Positions 1-8,527 of a stretch of DNA of 64,000 nt are shown here, one piece after another. A program made the translations under genes and the position numbers. A model generated the notes under the pieces. That model did no database searches, was not told the DNA's origin, and saw only the letters and a program-made list of their open reading frames with translations. Position 1 is the first letter of the stretch. Each line of letters starts with the position of its first letter. The stretch is taken from the NCBI GenBank assembly GCA_947375135.1, contig CANCER010000003.1, positions 1 through 64,000 on the forward strand. The letters run 5' to 3'. Origin of the DNA: Comamonadaceae bacterium (GTDB lineage: Bacteria; Pseudomonadota; Gammaproteobacteria; Burkholderiales; Burkholderiaceae_C).

Positions 1-135
1 CGGTATGTGAAAGAAGCTGCGGAGCAGATCAAGTCAACGGACCTCTGGGGTTTGCTTGTGCGCTATGTGAGCGACAAGATCGCGCCAGTGATTGGGCCGT
101 TTCACCACCCAATTGCGGTAACGGCTACTGGGTAA
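1..135 (+). CDS. C-terminal end of an unidentified protein (partial)
   Basis: A reading frame is open from the first base and stops at TAA 133-135, giving 44 residues. The visible part is helical-looking, with mixed charge and one hydrophobic stretch (DLWGLLVRYV). I do not recognise the family. The last residues overlap, on the other strand, the non-homologous tail of the broken HI0074-like gene. A rearrangement may therefore have joined two unrelated sequences here, and the final few residues may not be original. It could also be a chance open frame. Confidence 0.3.
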   Translation, partial: RYVKEAAEQIKSTDLWGLLVRYVSDKIAPVIGPFHHPIAVTATG

Positions 136-287
136 CTGCGGTTTTTAGGTTTAAAGTACAGAATCACGGAGTTGCGCATCTGTTCGCACAAGCCCGGGTC
201 GGCCAGTGCGGCCTGCGAGTTGGCGTAGCCCAGACTTTTTTCCAGCTGCGCGATGGCTTGCGACAGCGGAGAAAAGTCGAGGGACAT
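102..287 (-). pseudogene. Truncated HI0074-like nucleotidyltransferase substrate-binding protein
   Basis: The first ~41 residues (MSLDFSPLSQAIAQLEKSLG onward, ending MRNSVI) resemble the N-terminus of the HI0074 family. These helical proteins pair with small MNT-type nucleotidyltransferases, and the family normally runs to about 130-145 residues. After MRNSVI the expected continuation (usually FEF-Y-like) is replaced by an unrelated 20-residue tail, and the frame stops at 102. The start lies 3 bp after the panC stop, so it would be translated with the pan genes. No partner nucleotidyltransferase is visible in the window. Homology is by pattern recognition only; the truncation near position 160 follows from that reading. 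Confidence 0.5.
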
Positions 288-290
288 GCT

Positions 291-1115
291 TCACACTTCC
301 AGGTTGTCAATCAGTCGAGTCGTCCCCAGCTTGGCAGCTGCCAGCACCACCAGGGCATCACCTGCTTGTGGGGCTTGCAGGTCAACGCGGCGGCGCGCCA
401 CCACATAGTCTGGCGCCCAACCGGCGGCGCTCAACGAGGCCATGGCTTGGGCTTCCAAGGCTGCGTAGTCCTGGCGCCCGCCTCGAATCGCATTGGCCAG
501 CGCCCCGAGGGTCTGCGACAGCAACACCGCTTGCTGCCGCTCGCTGGCGCTCAGATAGCCGTTGCGCGAAGACAGGGCCAAGCCGTCGTCGGCGCGCAGG
601 GTATCCAGACCCACGATGTCGATCGGCATGCTGAACTGTTTGACCATCTGGCGGATCACCATCAGTTGCTGGTAGTCCTTCTTGCCAAACACGGCGGTGC
701 GTGCCTGCGTGCAACTCAGCAGCTTCATCACGATGGTGGCCACGCCGGTGAAAAAACCGGGGCGGAATTCGCCTTCCAGAATGTTGGCCAGCTCGGCGGG
801 CGGCTGGATCAGAAAACTCTGCGGCTCGGGATACAGCTCGGTTTCCAGCGGCGCAAAAACGATGTCGCAACCGGCGGCCTCCAACTGGGCGCAGTCGGCT
901 TCCAGGGTGCGCGGGTAGGTGGCGAAATCTTCCTTGGGGCCGAACTGCAGGCGGTTCACAAAAACGGTGGCCAGCGTCACATCGCCCAGCGGTTTGGCGG
1001 CCTTCACCAGCGCGATGTGGCCGGCATGCAGATTGCCCATGGTGGGCACGACGGCGGGGTGGCGGAAGCCGCGCAGGGCGGAGTGCAGATCAGCGAGCGT
1101 GTGTAGGAGCTTCAT
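291..1115 (-). CDS. panC: Pantothenate synthetase
   Basis: PanC condenses pantoate and beta-alanine, using ATP through a pantoyl-adenylate, in the last step of pantothenate (vitamin B5/CoA precursor) synthesis in the cytoplasm. At 274 residues the length is normal for the family. The nucleotide-binding HxGH motif is at residues 30-33 ([10 protein letters not shown]), FGKKDYQQL lies near residue 143, and the conserved LALSSRN is near residue 179. It follows panB on the same strand with a 113-bp gap filled by a palindromic element. A broken HI0074-like gene begins 3 bp after the stop. Start ATG at 1115 fits the usual MKLL-type N-terminus. Confidence 0.97.
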   Translation of the reverse strand: MKLLHTLADLHSALRGFRHPAVVPTMGNLHAGHIALVKAAKPLGDVTLATVFVNRLQFGPKEDFATYPRTLEADCAQLEAAGCDIVFAPLETELYPEPQSFLIQPPAELANILEGEFRPGFFTGVATIVMKLLSCTQARTAVFGKKDYQQLMVIRQMVKQFSMPIDIVGLDTLRADDGLALSSRNGYLSASERQQAVLLSQTLGALANAIRGGRQDYAALEAQAMASLSAAGWAPDYVVARRRVDLQAPQAGDALVVLAAAKLGTTRLIDNLEV

Positions 1116-1141
1116 GGGCGTGAGGGGAAGTTCTGTTCAGG

Positions 1142-1220
1142 GATACCGCCGGACTGGCTTTGCCAGACGGCTGGTATCGCCCCCTCGAGGGGGGGGGGCA
1201 CCGCAGGTGCACGGGGGTGT
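1142..1220. repeat. Palindromic intergenic element between panB and panC
   Basis: The 113-bp gap between panB and panC is nearly filled by nested inverted repeats. An outer GATACC (1142-1147) pairs with GGTATC (1173-1178), and an inner CTGGC (1154-1158) pairs with GCCAG (1162-1166). These are followed by CCCCTCGAGGGG with a run of ten G (1189-1198), and a third hairpin GCACC-GCA-GGTGC (1198-1210). The C-run/G-run layout resembles short intergenic elements I associate with Comamonadaceae. It may attenuate transcription or stabilise the panB-panC message, but that is inference. Confidence 0.7.
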
Positions 1221-1228
1221 TCGTCATG

Positions 1229-2125
1229 TCACCAGGCGTGAACGGCGTTGTCCGGGAAGCTGCTGTTTTTGACCGCGGCCACATAGGCCTCCATGGCGCC
1301 GCGCACGGAACCGGCGTCCTGCATGAAGTTGCGCACGAACTTGGGCATCTTGCCCAGGTTCATGCCCAGCATGTCGTGCAACACCAGTACCTGGCCGGCC
1401 GTGCCGTTGCCCGCGCCGATGCCAATGGTGGCGCAGTGCAGCAGCTCATTCGTCAGTTCGGCGGCAATCTGGTGCGGCACCATTTCCAGGACCAGCATGG
1501 TGGCACCCGCGTCCTGGAGCTCGTGGGATTGCTTGCGCAACAGCTCGGCGCTGGCCTCGGTCTTGCCCTGCACGCGGTAGCCGCCCAGCGCGTGTACGGT
1601 CTGCGGTGTCAGCCCCAGGTGGGCACACACCGGAATGCCGCGCTCCACCAGGAAGCGCACGGTCTCGGTGGTCCAGCCGCCGCCTTCGAGCTTGACCATA
1701 TGGGCGCCGGCCTGCATCAGCACCGACGCACTGCGGATCGCCTGCTCCTTGGACTCGTGGTAACTGCCAAAGGGCAGGTCGCCAATCACCCAGGCGGTGG
1801 CCTGCGAGCGGTACAGGCCGCGCGTGACGGATTCGGTGTGGTAGCGCATGGTTTCCAGACTCACGCCGACGGTGCTGGCCAGGCCCTGGCAGACCATGCC
1901 CAGGGAGTCACCGATCAGGATGCTTTCCACACCGGCAGCATCGGCCACGGCGGCAAAGGTGGCGTCGTAGGCGGTGAGCATGGTGATCTTTTCGCCGCGG
2001 GTGCGCATCTCCTGCAGGCGCGGTAGGCTCATGGGCCTGCGGTTGGGCATGGGTGAGGCTGGCGGCAAAGTGCCGTAGGGCGTGGCGTGCAGTGCAGCTG
2101 CGGTGTCTTTAGTAGCTTCGGTCAT
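1229..2125 (-). CDS. panB: 3-methyl-2-oxobutanoate hydroxymethyltransferase
   Basis: PanB transfers a hydroxymethyl group from 5,10-methylene-tetrahydrofolate to 2-oxoisovalerate to make ketopantoate, the first committed pantothenate step. The protein has 298 residues. Family landmarks include [13 protein letters not shown], the metal-binding region [15 protein letters not shown], and [13 protein letters not shown]. The C-terminal region carries [21 protein letters not shown]. The N-terminal 30 residues before MSLPRLQEM are Pro/Ala-rich and not conserved in the family; translation might begin at MPNRRPMSL instead. It is the upstream gene of a panB-panC pair and lies 60 bp after scpA. Confidence 0.97.
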   Translation of the reverse strand: MTEATKDTAAALHATPYGTLPPASPMPNRRPMSLPRLQEMRTRGEKITMLTAYDATFAAVADAAGVESILIGDSLGMVCQGLASTVGVSLETMRYHTESVTRGLYRSQATAWVIGDLPFGSYHESKEQAIRSASVLMQAGAHMVKLEGGGWTTETVRFLVERGIPVCAHLGLTPQTVHALGGYRVQGKTEASAELLRKQSHELQDAGATMLVLEMVPHQIAAELTNELLHCATIGIGAGNGTAGQVLVLHDMLGMNLGKMPKFVRNFMQDAGSVRGAMEAYVAAVKNSSFPDNAVHAW

Positions 2126-2185
2126 GGCTGGTTGCTCCAGGAGGAAAGCGAATTGGCCCGAATACTAACCCTGAAAACCGGTGCT

Positions 2186-3007
2186 TCAGGTGGGCGAGTA
2201 GGCCAGACGCACATATATCGGCGCAAAGGCCTCGGCCTGGGTAATTTCAATCAAGGTTTCCTTGGCCAGCTCCAGCATGGCAATGAAGGTCACCACCAGC
2301 ACCGGCGTGCCCAGCTCGGGGTCGAACAAGTCTTCAAAGCCGACAAAGCGCTTGCCCTGCAGCTTGCGCAAGACGATGCTCATGTGCTCGCGCACGGAGA
2401 GCTCGGCGCGGCTGATCTTGTGGTGCTGAACCAGCTTTGCGCGCTTGAGGATGTCGCGCCAGGCGTCCTGCAGGTCGACCAGGTGCACATCCGGAAAGCG
2501 GGGCACCAGGCTTTGCTCGATGAAAATGCCGGCCTTGAGGTAGTCGCGCCCGTATTGCGGCACCGCATTCAGACGGGCAGCGGCCAGCTTCATCTGCTCA
2601 TATTCCAGCAGGCGGCGCACCAGTTCGGCACGCGGGTCTTCGGCTTCTTCGCCTTCGGCCGCCTTCTTGGGCGGCAACAGCATGCGCGACTTGATCTCAA
2701 TCAACATGGCCGCCATCAGCAGGTACTCGGCCGCCAATTCCAGATTGCGCTTGCGGATCTGCTCCACGTAGACCAGGTACTGCTTGGTCACGCTCAGCAT
2801 GGGGATGTCGAGGATGTTGAAGTTCTGCTTGCGGATCAGGTAGAGCAGCAAGTCCAGCGGCCCTTCAAAGGCCTCCAGAAACACCTCCAGTGCATCCGGC
2901 GGGATGTACAGGTCGGTCGGCAGGGCGAACAGGGGTTCGCCATACAGGCGTGCCAGCGCGACCTGGTCCACCACCTCAGGGCTACCGGCGGACGTAAGGA
3001 CTGACAA
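2186..3007 (-). CDS. scpA: Segregation and condensation protein A
   Basis: ScpA is the kleisin subunit that bridges SMC heads in the SMC-ScpAB chromosome condensation complex. The hallmark kleisin N-terminus is FEGPLDLLLYLIRKQNFNILDIP, followed by helical segments and a C-terminal winged-helix-like part ending AYSPT. The frame can be extended to 3106, but that would run through the DUF3460 gene in another frame. I therefore take the TTG at 3007, six bases past the DUF3460 stop; a GTG at 2974 is an alternative. The scpB partner is not in the window. It forms a run with DUF3460 upstream and panB downstream. Confidence 0.9.
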   Translation of the reverse strand: MSVLTSAGSPEVVDQVALARLYGEPLFALPTDLYIPPDALEVFLEAFEGPLDLLLYLIRKQNFNILDIPMLSVTKQYLVYVEQIRKRNLELAAEYLLMAAMLIEIKSRMLLPPKKAAEGEEAEDPRAELVRRLLEYEQMKLAAARLNAVPQYGRDYLKAGIFIEQSLVPRFPDVHLVDLQDAWRDILKRAKLVQHHKISRAELSVREHMSIVLRKLQGKRFVGFEDLFDPELGTPVLVVTFIAMLELAKETLIEITQAEAFAPIYVRLAYSPT

Positions 3008-3012
3008 AAGGA

Positions 3013-3219
3013 TTACTTGTTGTTGGTCTGGTAGACGTAGGGCTTTTGCGCAACTTTGGCGGTGCGAAAGCCTTTGAGGGCCAGGCGGTCGATGACCTTG
3101 TCCCACAAGAGCGAGCGGCCCTTGAGCTGTTCAGCTTCCAGTGTGGGCTTCTCGGTTTTGAGACGGTCCAGAAACTGGGTGGCATCGGACTTGTAATCGG
3201 GGCGGCGGAATATGTTCAT
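3013..3219 (-). CDS. DUF3460 family small protein
   Basis: This 68-residue basic protein begins MNIFRRPDYKSDATQFLDRL and ends YVYQTNNK. It matches the betaproteobacterial DUF3460 family, which has no known function and is commonly found directly before scpA. A good ribosome site (AGAGG, seven bases before the ATG) supports the start. It has no membrane segment or signal peptide. The sequence is rich in Lys, Leu and Thr and is predicted mainly helical. Co-transcription with scpA is likely because the gap is five bases. Confidence 0.85.
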   Translation of the reverse strand: MNIFRRPDYKSDATQFLDRLKTEKPTLEAEQLKGRSLLWDKVIDRLALKGFRTAKVAQKPYVYQTNNK

Positions 3220-3240
3220 GGGTGACCTCTTTGCGGTATT

Positions 3241-4944
3241 TTAAGGCTTGGCTGCATCCAGATGGGCCAGACCAGCGCTGGCCTGGATGGCAGTGGCGAC
3301 ATCCGGGTAAATATTGTCGGAGCCCACACTGGCGACAAAGCCGCAACGCCGGGCGATATCCAGCGGTTGGTGCATCAGCCCGCAAACCACCAGGCGCACC
3401 CGGCTCTTATCGCAGGCCTGCACCAGGTCGTTGAGGCTGTCGGCACCGCTGGAGTCCACATAGATCACGTTTTTCAGATCCAGCAACAGGGTGCGCCCGG
3501 GCAGGTTGTCCTGCAACTCTTCAATCAGTTTGACGGCGCCGAAAAACAGCGCGCCGTATAGGCGGTGGGCCGCCACCTGCCCCTGCAAGCCACCCAGTGC
3601 GGGGTAGTCTGCAGCGGTCAACTCTTCGGTGCGCGACAGGCTGGAGATGCGGTAGATAAAGGTGATGCAGGCCGCCACCAACCCCACCTCCACGGCCACG
3701 GTCAGGTCAAACACCACGGTTAAAAAGAAGACCGCCAGCAGCGTGATCCGGTAAGGCATGCGGTAATTGCGCAGGTGTACAAACTCGCGCCACTCGCCCA
3801 TGTTCCAGGCCACAAACATCAGGATCGCTGCCATGGCAGCCAGGGGAATGTTCTGCGCCAGGGGCGCTGCCACCAGCATGACCAGTAGCAGGGTGAGCGC
3901 GTGCACCATGCCAGCAACCGGCGAATTGCCACCCCCTTTGACGTTGGTGACGGTGCGGGCAATCGTGCCGGTAGCCGGCATGCCGCCGAAGAACGGGGTA
4001 ACGAAGTTGGCAATGCCCTGGGCCATCAACTCCTGGTTCGGGTTGTGCCGGTCGCCAATCATGCCGTCGGCCACGCGGGCGCACAGGAGCGACTCGATGG
4101 CGCCCAGCATGGCCAGGGTGGTCGCCGGCATGAACAGAAAGCGCGCGGTTTCCCAAGAGAAGTCAGGCCAGACCAGTCCCGGCAGGGAGGACGGAATACC
4201 ACCGAACTTGCTGCCAATGGTTTCCACCGGCAGTTTCAGTACCGCCACCAGGGCCGTGGCAATCACCAACGCCAGCACCGAACCGGGCACAAGGCGCAAA
4301 CGCTCTGCCAGCAGCGTGTGCTTGATCAGTCGCGGCAGGCCGAATTGCCAGCCGATGATCAGCAAGAGCGAGCCCAACGCCAGTGCTGCCGCAGCCGGGT
4401 TGGTGGTGGGCAGGGCATGGATCAGGGCGGAACCCATGCCAAAGAAGTTGGCTGGCAGGTTGGCGATGTGCAGCCCCAGAAACTCCTTGACCTGGGAAAG
4501 CGCAATCAGCACCGCAATGCCATTGGTAAAACCGATGATCACCGAGATGGGGATGAATCGCACGAGCGTACCCATCTTGAACACGCCCATGGCAAACAGC
4601 ATCACGCCTGACATGGCCGTTGCAATCACCAGATTGGCCAGCCCGTAGCGCTCCACGATGCCGTAGACGATGACGATAAAGGCCCCGGCCGGCCCGCCAA
4701 TCTGCACCCGGCTGCCGCCCAGGACCGACACCAGAAAACCGGCAATGATGGCGGTGAACAGCCCCGCCTCCGGTTTGAGGCCGCTTGCAATGGCAAAGGC
4801 CATGGCCAGGGGCAGCGCCACCACACCGACCGTCAGGCCGGCGCCCACGTCTTTAATCAATCGGGCCTGGTTATAGCCTTTCAGTGCTTCCAGTATGCGG
4901 GGCTGAAAAAAACGGGAAGATTTGTTGTTGGCTGCGTTGGACAT
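3241..4944 (-). CDS. SulP family anion transporter with STAS domain
   Basis: This 567-residue protein has the SulP layout. A cytoplasmic N-terminus leads into a sulfate-transporter core of about 10-12 hydrophobic segments (residues ~25-420). The core includes GLTVGVVALPLAMAFAIASG and GGSRVQIGGPAGAFIV. A C-terminal STAS domain (about 440-550) contains LLLDLKNVIYVDSSGADSL, with the serine typical of anti-sigma-antagonist-like folds. Family members carry sulfate, bicarbonate, nitrate or dicarboxylates; the substrate cannot be read from the sequence. It lies six bases from a DUF1275 membrane protein on the same strand and may form one transcript with it. Confidence 0.9.
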   Translation of the reverse strand: MSNAANNKSSRFFQPRILEALKGYNQARLIKDVGAGLTVGVVALPLAMAFAIASGLKPEAGLFTAIIAGFLVSVLGGSRVQIGGPAGAFIVIVYGIVERYGLANLVIATAMSGVMLFAMGVFKMGTLVRFIPISVIIGFTNGIAVLIALSQVKEFLGLHIANLPANFFGMGSALIHALPTTNPAAAALALGSLLLIIGWQFGLPRLIKHTLLAERLRLVPGSVLALVIATALVAVLKLPVETIGSKFGGIPSSLPGLVWPDFSWETARFLFMPATTLAMLGAIESLLCARVADGMIGDRHNPNQELMAQGIANFVTPFFGGMPATGTIARTVTNVKGGGNSPVAGMVHALTLLLVMLVAAPLAQNIPLAAMAAILMFVAWNMGEWREFVHLRNYRMPYRITLLAVFFLTVVFDLTVAVEVGLVAACITFIYRISSLSRTEELTAADYPALGGLQGQVAAHRLYGALFFGAVKLIEELQDNLPGRTLLLDLKNVIYVDSSGADSLNDLVQACDKSRVRLVVCGLMHQPLDIARRCGFVASVGSDNIYPDVATAIQASAGLAHLDAAKP

Positions 4945-4949
4945 GGCGC

Positions 4950-5693
4950 TCAGTGGGGGTCAATCCAGTTCTTTGCGTCGTTCAGCACGGGACGCATTAC
5001 CAGAATCAGGAGAAACAGGGACAAGGGGATGGTGGCGATAAAGCCCAGGGTTTTGAAGCCGATCGCACCCGCCATACCGCCCACAAAAAAACTGCCTATC
5101 AGTTGGATGTGGATGCCTAGTTTGTGCCGGTCAGCCACCACGCGATTGTCGCGGCTCAGGCGGTTGATGTACACGAGTTTGCCCAACTCGATTCCCATGT
5201 CCGTGGCCAGTCCGGTGATGTGGGTGGTGCGTATTTCGGCGTGCGAGATTTTGGTGATGACGGCGTTTTGCAAACCCATCAGGTAGCACAGCAGCAGCAC
5301 GGTCAACGGTGCAAACAGGCCCGCCCAGACATTGATGCCGGTGCCAAACAGACCGAATACCAGCAACAGCGCAGCTTCCAGCAACAAGGGTCTGCCGTAG
5401 GCACTTTGCAATTTGCGCCGCAAACCCCAGTTCACCATCCAGGCGGTGGTCATGGCGCCACCCACAAACGCTGCGAATGCCGCCAGGCCGGCGAATGCCA
5501 GCGTGAACTGACCCAGCACCAGGTTGTCCGCCACCGAAGACAGCACGCCGGTCATATGCGAGGTGTATTGCCCCACGGCCAGAAAGCCGCCGGCATTGGT
5601 GGCGCCCGCCACAAAACACAAGGTCATCCCCAGGCGGAGATTGTTTTGGGCAGTGCGCTGAACCGTGGTCCAACCGCGCAGCAGGGGGATCAT
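4950..5693 (-). CDS. DUF1275 (YoaK-like) membrane protein
   Basis: This 247-residue protein has about six hydrophobic segments. It carries the DUF1275 signature near the N-terminus (FVAGATNAGGFLAVGQYTSH, MTGVLSSVADNL) and LMGLQNAVITKISHAEIRTTHITG in the middle. Family function is unknown. It starts 11 bases beyond the metG stop and ends five bases before the SulP gene. The three genes are therefore probably co-transcribed, though a functional link to either neighbour is not evident. Confidence 0.85.
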   Translation of the reverse strand: MIPLLRGWTTVQRTAQNNLRLGMTLCFVAGATNAGGFLAVGQYTSHMTGVLSSVADNLVLGQFTLAFAGLAAFAAFVGGAMTTAWMVNWGLRRKLQSAYGRPLLLEAALLLVFGLFGTGINVWAGLFAPLTVLLLCYLMGLQNAVITKISHAEIRTTHITGLATDMGIELGKLVYINRLSRDNRVVADRHKLGIHIQLIGSFFVGGMAGAIGFKTLGFIATIPLSLFLLILVMRPVLNDAKNWIDPH

Positions 5694-5704
5694 GAAATTG
5701 CGGC

Positions 5705-7894
5705 TTAGTGAATCCGCATGCCGGGGGTTGCACCAGGCCAGGGGTTCAGGATGTAGATACCCGGGTTTGCCTTCTCGTCGCCATGGCTGGCGGCCATCAC
5801 CATGCCCTCACTCACGCCAAACTTCATCTTGCGCGGCGCCAGGTTGGCCACCAGCACGGTGAGCTGATCTACCAGCTGCTCAGGCTGGTACATGCTGGCA
5901 ATGCCGCTGAAGACGTTGCGCAGGCGTGGCGCACCGGTGGCGTCCTGCTCGCCGGCGTCCAGCGTCAGGCGCAAGAGCTTGGTGGAGCCTTCGACTGCGG
6001 CGCAGGCCACGATGCGAGCAATGCGCAGGTCGATCTTGGCGAAGTCGTCGATGGTGATGGTCGGGGCAATCTCCTCGCCGCCGGGCCGCCCCAAGGCGAG
6101 GTCAGGCCCCTTGGGGGGCAGCGAACCAGGCGCAGCCGGGAGCGTGGGGGCCCCAGGCACTTTACCGCCGGGCGGCACGATCTCCACCACAGGCGCGGCG
6201 GGCTCGGGTATTTCAAACAGGGCGTCAAGTTGCTTCACATCCACACGCTGCATCAGATGCTGGTAGGGCTGGATGGCGGCCACGTTGGTGTCCACGTTCC
6301 ACTGGGACATGTCCAGGCCGATAAAGCCCTGCACCGACTCGGCCAGTGAAGGCAGTATGGGCGCCATGTAGCGCGTCAGTACCGCAAAGCAGTTGATCAG
6401 CACCGAGCAGACCTGGTGCAGCGCCTCGTTGTTGGCCGGGTCCTTGGCCAAGTCCCAGGGCTTGTGCTGGTCTACATAGGAATTCACCCGGTCGGCCAGC
6501 AGCATGATTTCGCGGGTGGCTTTGCCGAATTCGCGGGTGTCATAGAGCTTGGCAATCGCATCTGACTCGGAGCGGATATCCGCCAGCAGCGCAGCGCCCA
6601 CGGCGCCAAAGTCGGTGCTGAGCCGGCCTTCAAAGCGCTTGCTCAGGAAACCGGCGGCGCGCGAGGCGATGTTGACGAACTTGCCGATCAAATCGCTGTT
6701 GACGCGGGCCATGAAGTCGTCGGCGTTGAAGTCGATGTCCTCGTTGCGGGCGCTGAGCTTAGCCGCCAGGTAGTAGCGTAGCCACTCGGGGTTCATGCCC
6801 AGGCTCAGGTACTTCAGCGGGTCCAGGCCGGTGCCACGGCTCTTGCTCATCTTCTCGCCGTTGTTCACGGTTAGGAAGCCGTGCACAAACACGTTGTCCG
6901 GCGCCTTGCGGCCGCTGAAATGCAGGATGGCGGGCCAGAACAGGGTGTGGAAGGTGACGATGTCCTTGCCGATGAAGTGGTACTGCTCCAGTTTGGGGTT
7001 GGCCATGTAGGCCTCGTAGTCCTGCCCGCGTTTGCCCAGCAGGTTTTTCAAAGAGGCCAGGTAACCGATGGGCGCGTCCAGCCAGACATAAAAGTATTTG
7101 CCCGGCGCATCCGGAATCTCGATGCCGAAGTAGGGTGCATCGCGGCTGATGTCCCAGTCGCCCAGGCCTTCGCTTGTCGTTCCGTCCGGATTCGTGCGCA
7201 CGGAAAACCATTCCTTGATCTTGTTCGCCACCTCGGGCTGCAAGCGGCCGTCCTGCGTCCATTGCTCCAGATAGGCCACGCAGCGCGGGTCAGAGAGCTT
7301 GAAAAAGAAGTGCTCGGAATGCTTCAACTCGGGGCGCGCGCCGCTCAATACCGAGAAGGGGTTGATCAGGTCGGTCGGCGCGTACACGCTACCGCAGACC
7401 TCGCAGTTGTCGCCGTACTGGTCCTTGGCGTGGCACTTGGGGCACTCGCCCTTGATGTAGCGGTCGGGCAGGAACATGTTCTTCTCGGGGTCGAAGAACT
7501 GCTCGATGGTCTTGCGGGCTATCAGCGTGCCGCCTTGCGATTCGGGCAGGTCGCGCAGGTCCCGGTAGATCTGACGCGCCAGTTCGTGGTTCTCGGGCGC
7601 GTCGGTGCTGTGCCAGTTGTCAAAGGCTATGTGGAAACCGTCCAGGTATTGCTTGCGCCCGGCTGCGATGTCGGCCACAAACTGCTGCGGCGTCTTGCCT
7701 GCCTTCTCGGCGGCAATCATGATGGGCGCGCCATGCGTATCGTCCGCGCCCACGAAGTTCACCGCGTGGCCCTGCATGCGTTGGTAACGCACCCAGATAT
7801 CTGCCTGGATGTACTCCATGATGTGGCCGATGTGGAAGTTGCCGTTGGCGTAGGGCAGGGCGGTGGTGACGAAGAGCTGGCGGTGTGCGGACAT
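5705..7894 (-). CDS. metG: Methionyl-tRNA synthetase
   Basis: MetRS charges tRNA-Met, including the initiator, in the cytoplasm. At 729 residues it is a long dimeric form. The class I HIGH motif is at 21-24, and a zinc-knuckle insertion ([18 protein letters not shown]) lies near residues 150-167. KMSKS is at about 347-351, the helical anticodon-binding domain follows, and a C-terminal Trbp111/EMAP-like tRNA-binding domain ([15 protein letters not shown] onward) begins near residue 612. The linker between catalytic body and Trbp111 domain (about residues 570-603) is unusually long, rich in Pro/Gly/Ala, and encoded by a G/C-run element described separately. Confidence 0.98.
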   Translation of the reverse strand: MSAHRQLFVTTALPYANGNFHIGHIMEYIQADIWVRYQRMQGHAVNFVGADDTHGAPIMIAAEKAGKTPQQFVADIAAGRKQYLDGFHIAFDNWHSTDAPENHELARQIYRDLRDLPESQGGTLIARKTIEQFFDPEKNMFLPDRYIKGECPKCHAKDQYGDNCEVCGSVYAPTDLINPFSVLSGARPELKHSEHFFFKLSDPRCVAYLEQWTQDGRLQPEVANKIKEWFSVRTNPDGTTSEGLGDWDISRDAPYFGIEIPDAPGKYFYVWLDAPIGYLASLKNLLGKRGQDYEAYMANPKLEQYHFIGKDIVTFHTLFWPAILHFSGRKAPDNVFVHGFLTVNNGEKMSKSRGTGLDPLKYLSLGMNPEWLRYYLAAKLSARNEDIDFNADDFMARVNSDLIGKFVNIASRAAGFLSKRFEGRLSTDFGAVGAALLADIRSESDAIAKLYDTREFGKATREIMLLADRVNSYVDQHKPWDLAKDPANNEALHQVCSVLINCFAVLTRYMAPILPSLAESVQGFIGLDMSQWNVDTNVAAIQPYQHLMQRVDVKQLDALFEIPEPAAPVVEIVPPGGKVPGAPTLPAAPGSLPPKGPDLALGRPGGEEIAPTITIDDFAKIDLRIARIVACAAVEGSTKLLRLTLDAGEQDATGAPRLRNVFSGIASMYQPEQLVDQLTVLVANLAPRKMKFGVSEGMVMAASHGDEKANPGIYILNPWPGATPGMRIH
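6085..6185. repeat. In-frame G/C-run element inside the metG linker
   Basis: Within metG, DNA coding for about residues 570-603 contains GGCCCC (6105-6110) followed by TTGGGGGG, and then, about 30 bases on, GTGGGGGCCCC (6144-6154). These can pair as a short stem. A second CG-rich near-palindrome, CCGCCGGGCGG, lies at 6165-6175. The layout (C-run, G-run, variable middle, GTGGGGG) resembles the element between panB and panC. It encodes a low-complexity PG/PA-rich peptide and leaves the frame open. That it is an inserted element rather than native linker is inference from its composition. Confidence 0.5.
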
Positions 7895-7963
7895 GAAGGG
7901 GGCTTTGGCTTTCGGGGACAGAACGCCATTTTAGTCCGGGGGTTGGGCCCGCCGACCACAGGG

Positions 7964-8383
7964 TCAGTGCGCTGCGCCGTTGCCATGCGCGGTCGCGGTG
8001 AATGACCAATGCGTGTGAACGATCTTCCACTCGCCGTGGGTCAGGCGAAAGACCTCCGTGCAGTTCCAAGGAAAGGTATCCCCGTCATCCCCGTAGGCGA
8101 CAAAGTGGTAGGTCAGCACGGCGGCGTTCTCCAGCACCTGCACAAAGGGGTTGTGCAGTTCAAAGCGTGAGGTGTAGACCTTGCCGCGCAGGCTTTCGTA
8201 ATAGTCGCGCAGGGCGGGCAGGCCATCCAGCCGTGTGGGGATGAAGGGGTCCAGGTACACAACATCGCCGGCGGAAAGCTCCAAAAATCCGGAGGGATCG
8301 CCATGGCACCAGCGGCTGAGGGCCAGCCTCTCCGCGTTGATGAGTTGCTGGCTTATTGCTTCGTGGGCCTCAGAAGTGTGCAT
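7964..8383 (-). CDS. SnoaL/NTF2-like domain protein
   Basis: This 139-residue soluble protein has the cone-shaped NTF2-like pattern. An N-terminal helix (MHTSEAHEAISQQLINAERL) is followed by GDPSGFLELSAGDVVYLDPF, LRDYYESLRGKV and a C-terminal strand pair (EVFRLTHGEWKIVHTHWSF). Such proteins include polyketide cyclase-like and limonene-epoxide-hydrolase-like enzymes and many of unknown role. I do not assign a substrate. It is divergent from the L,D-transpeptidase gene and 69 bp downstream of the start of metG on the same strand. Confidence 0.8.
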   Translation of the reverse strand: MHTSEAHEAISQQLINAERLALSRWCHGDPSGFLELSAGDVVYLDPFIPTRLDGLPALRDYYESLRGKVYTSRFELHNPFVQVLENAAVLTYHFVAYGDDGDTFPWNCTEVFRLTHGEWKIVHTHWSFTATAHGNGAAH

Positions 8384-8527
8384 AGGGGTTTCTCCTTTCA
8401 GTCAATGTTCACTCCCGATCCTGGTCCGCTTTCTGTCTGTACCTCAAAGGGGAGCGGGAATGTTGCGCCGCAAAAGTGGAAGGCGGCTTGCGGATTCTCA
8501 AATTCCAAAGGCATACACAGGGGCACC

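Noticed and set aside
3008..3106. An upstream extension of scpA to an ATG at 3106
   Set aside because: The extra residues are a frame-shadow of the DUF3460 gene and do not match ScpA N-termini.
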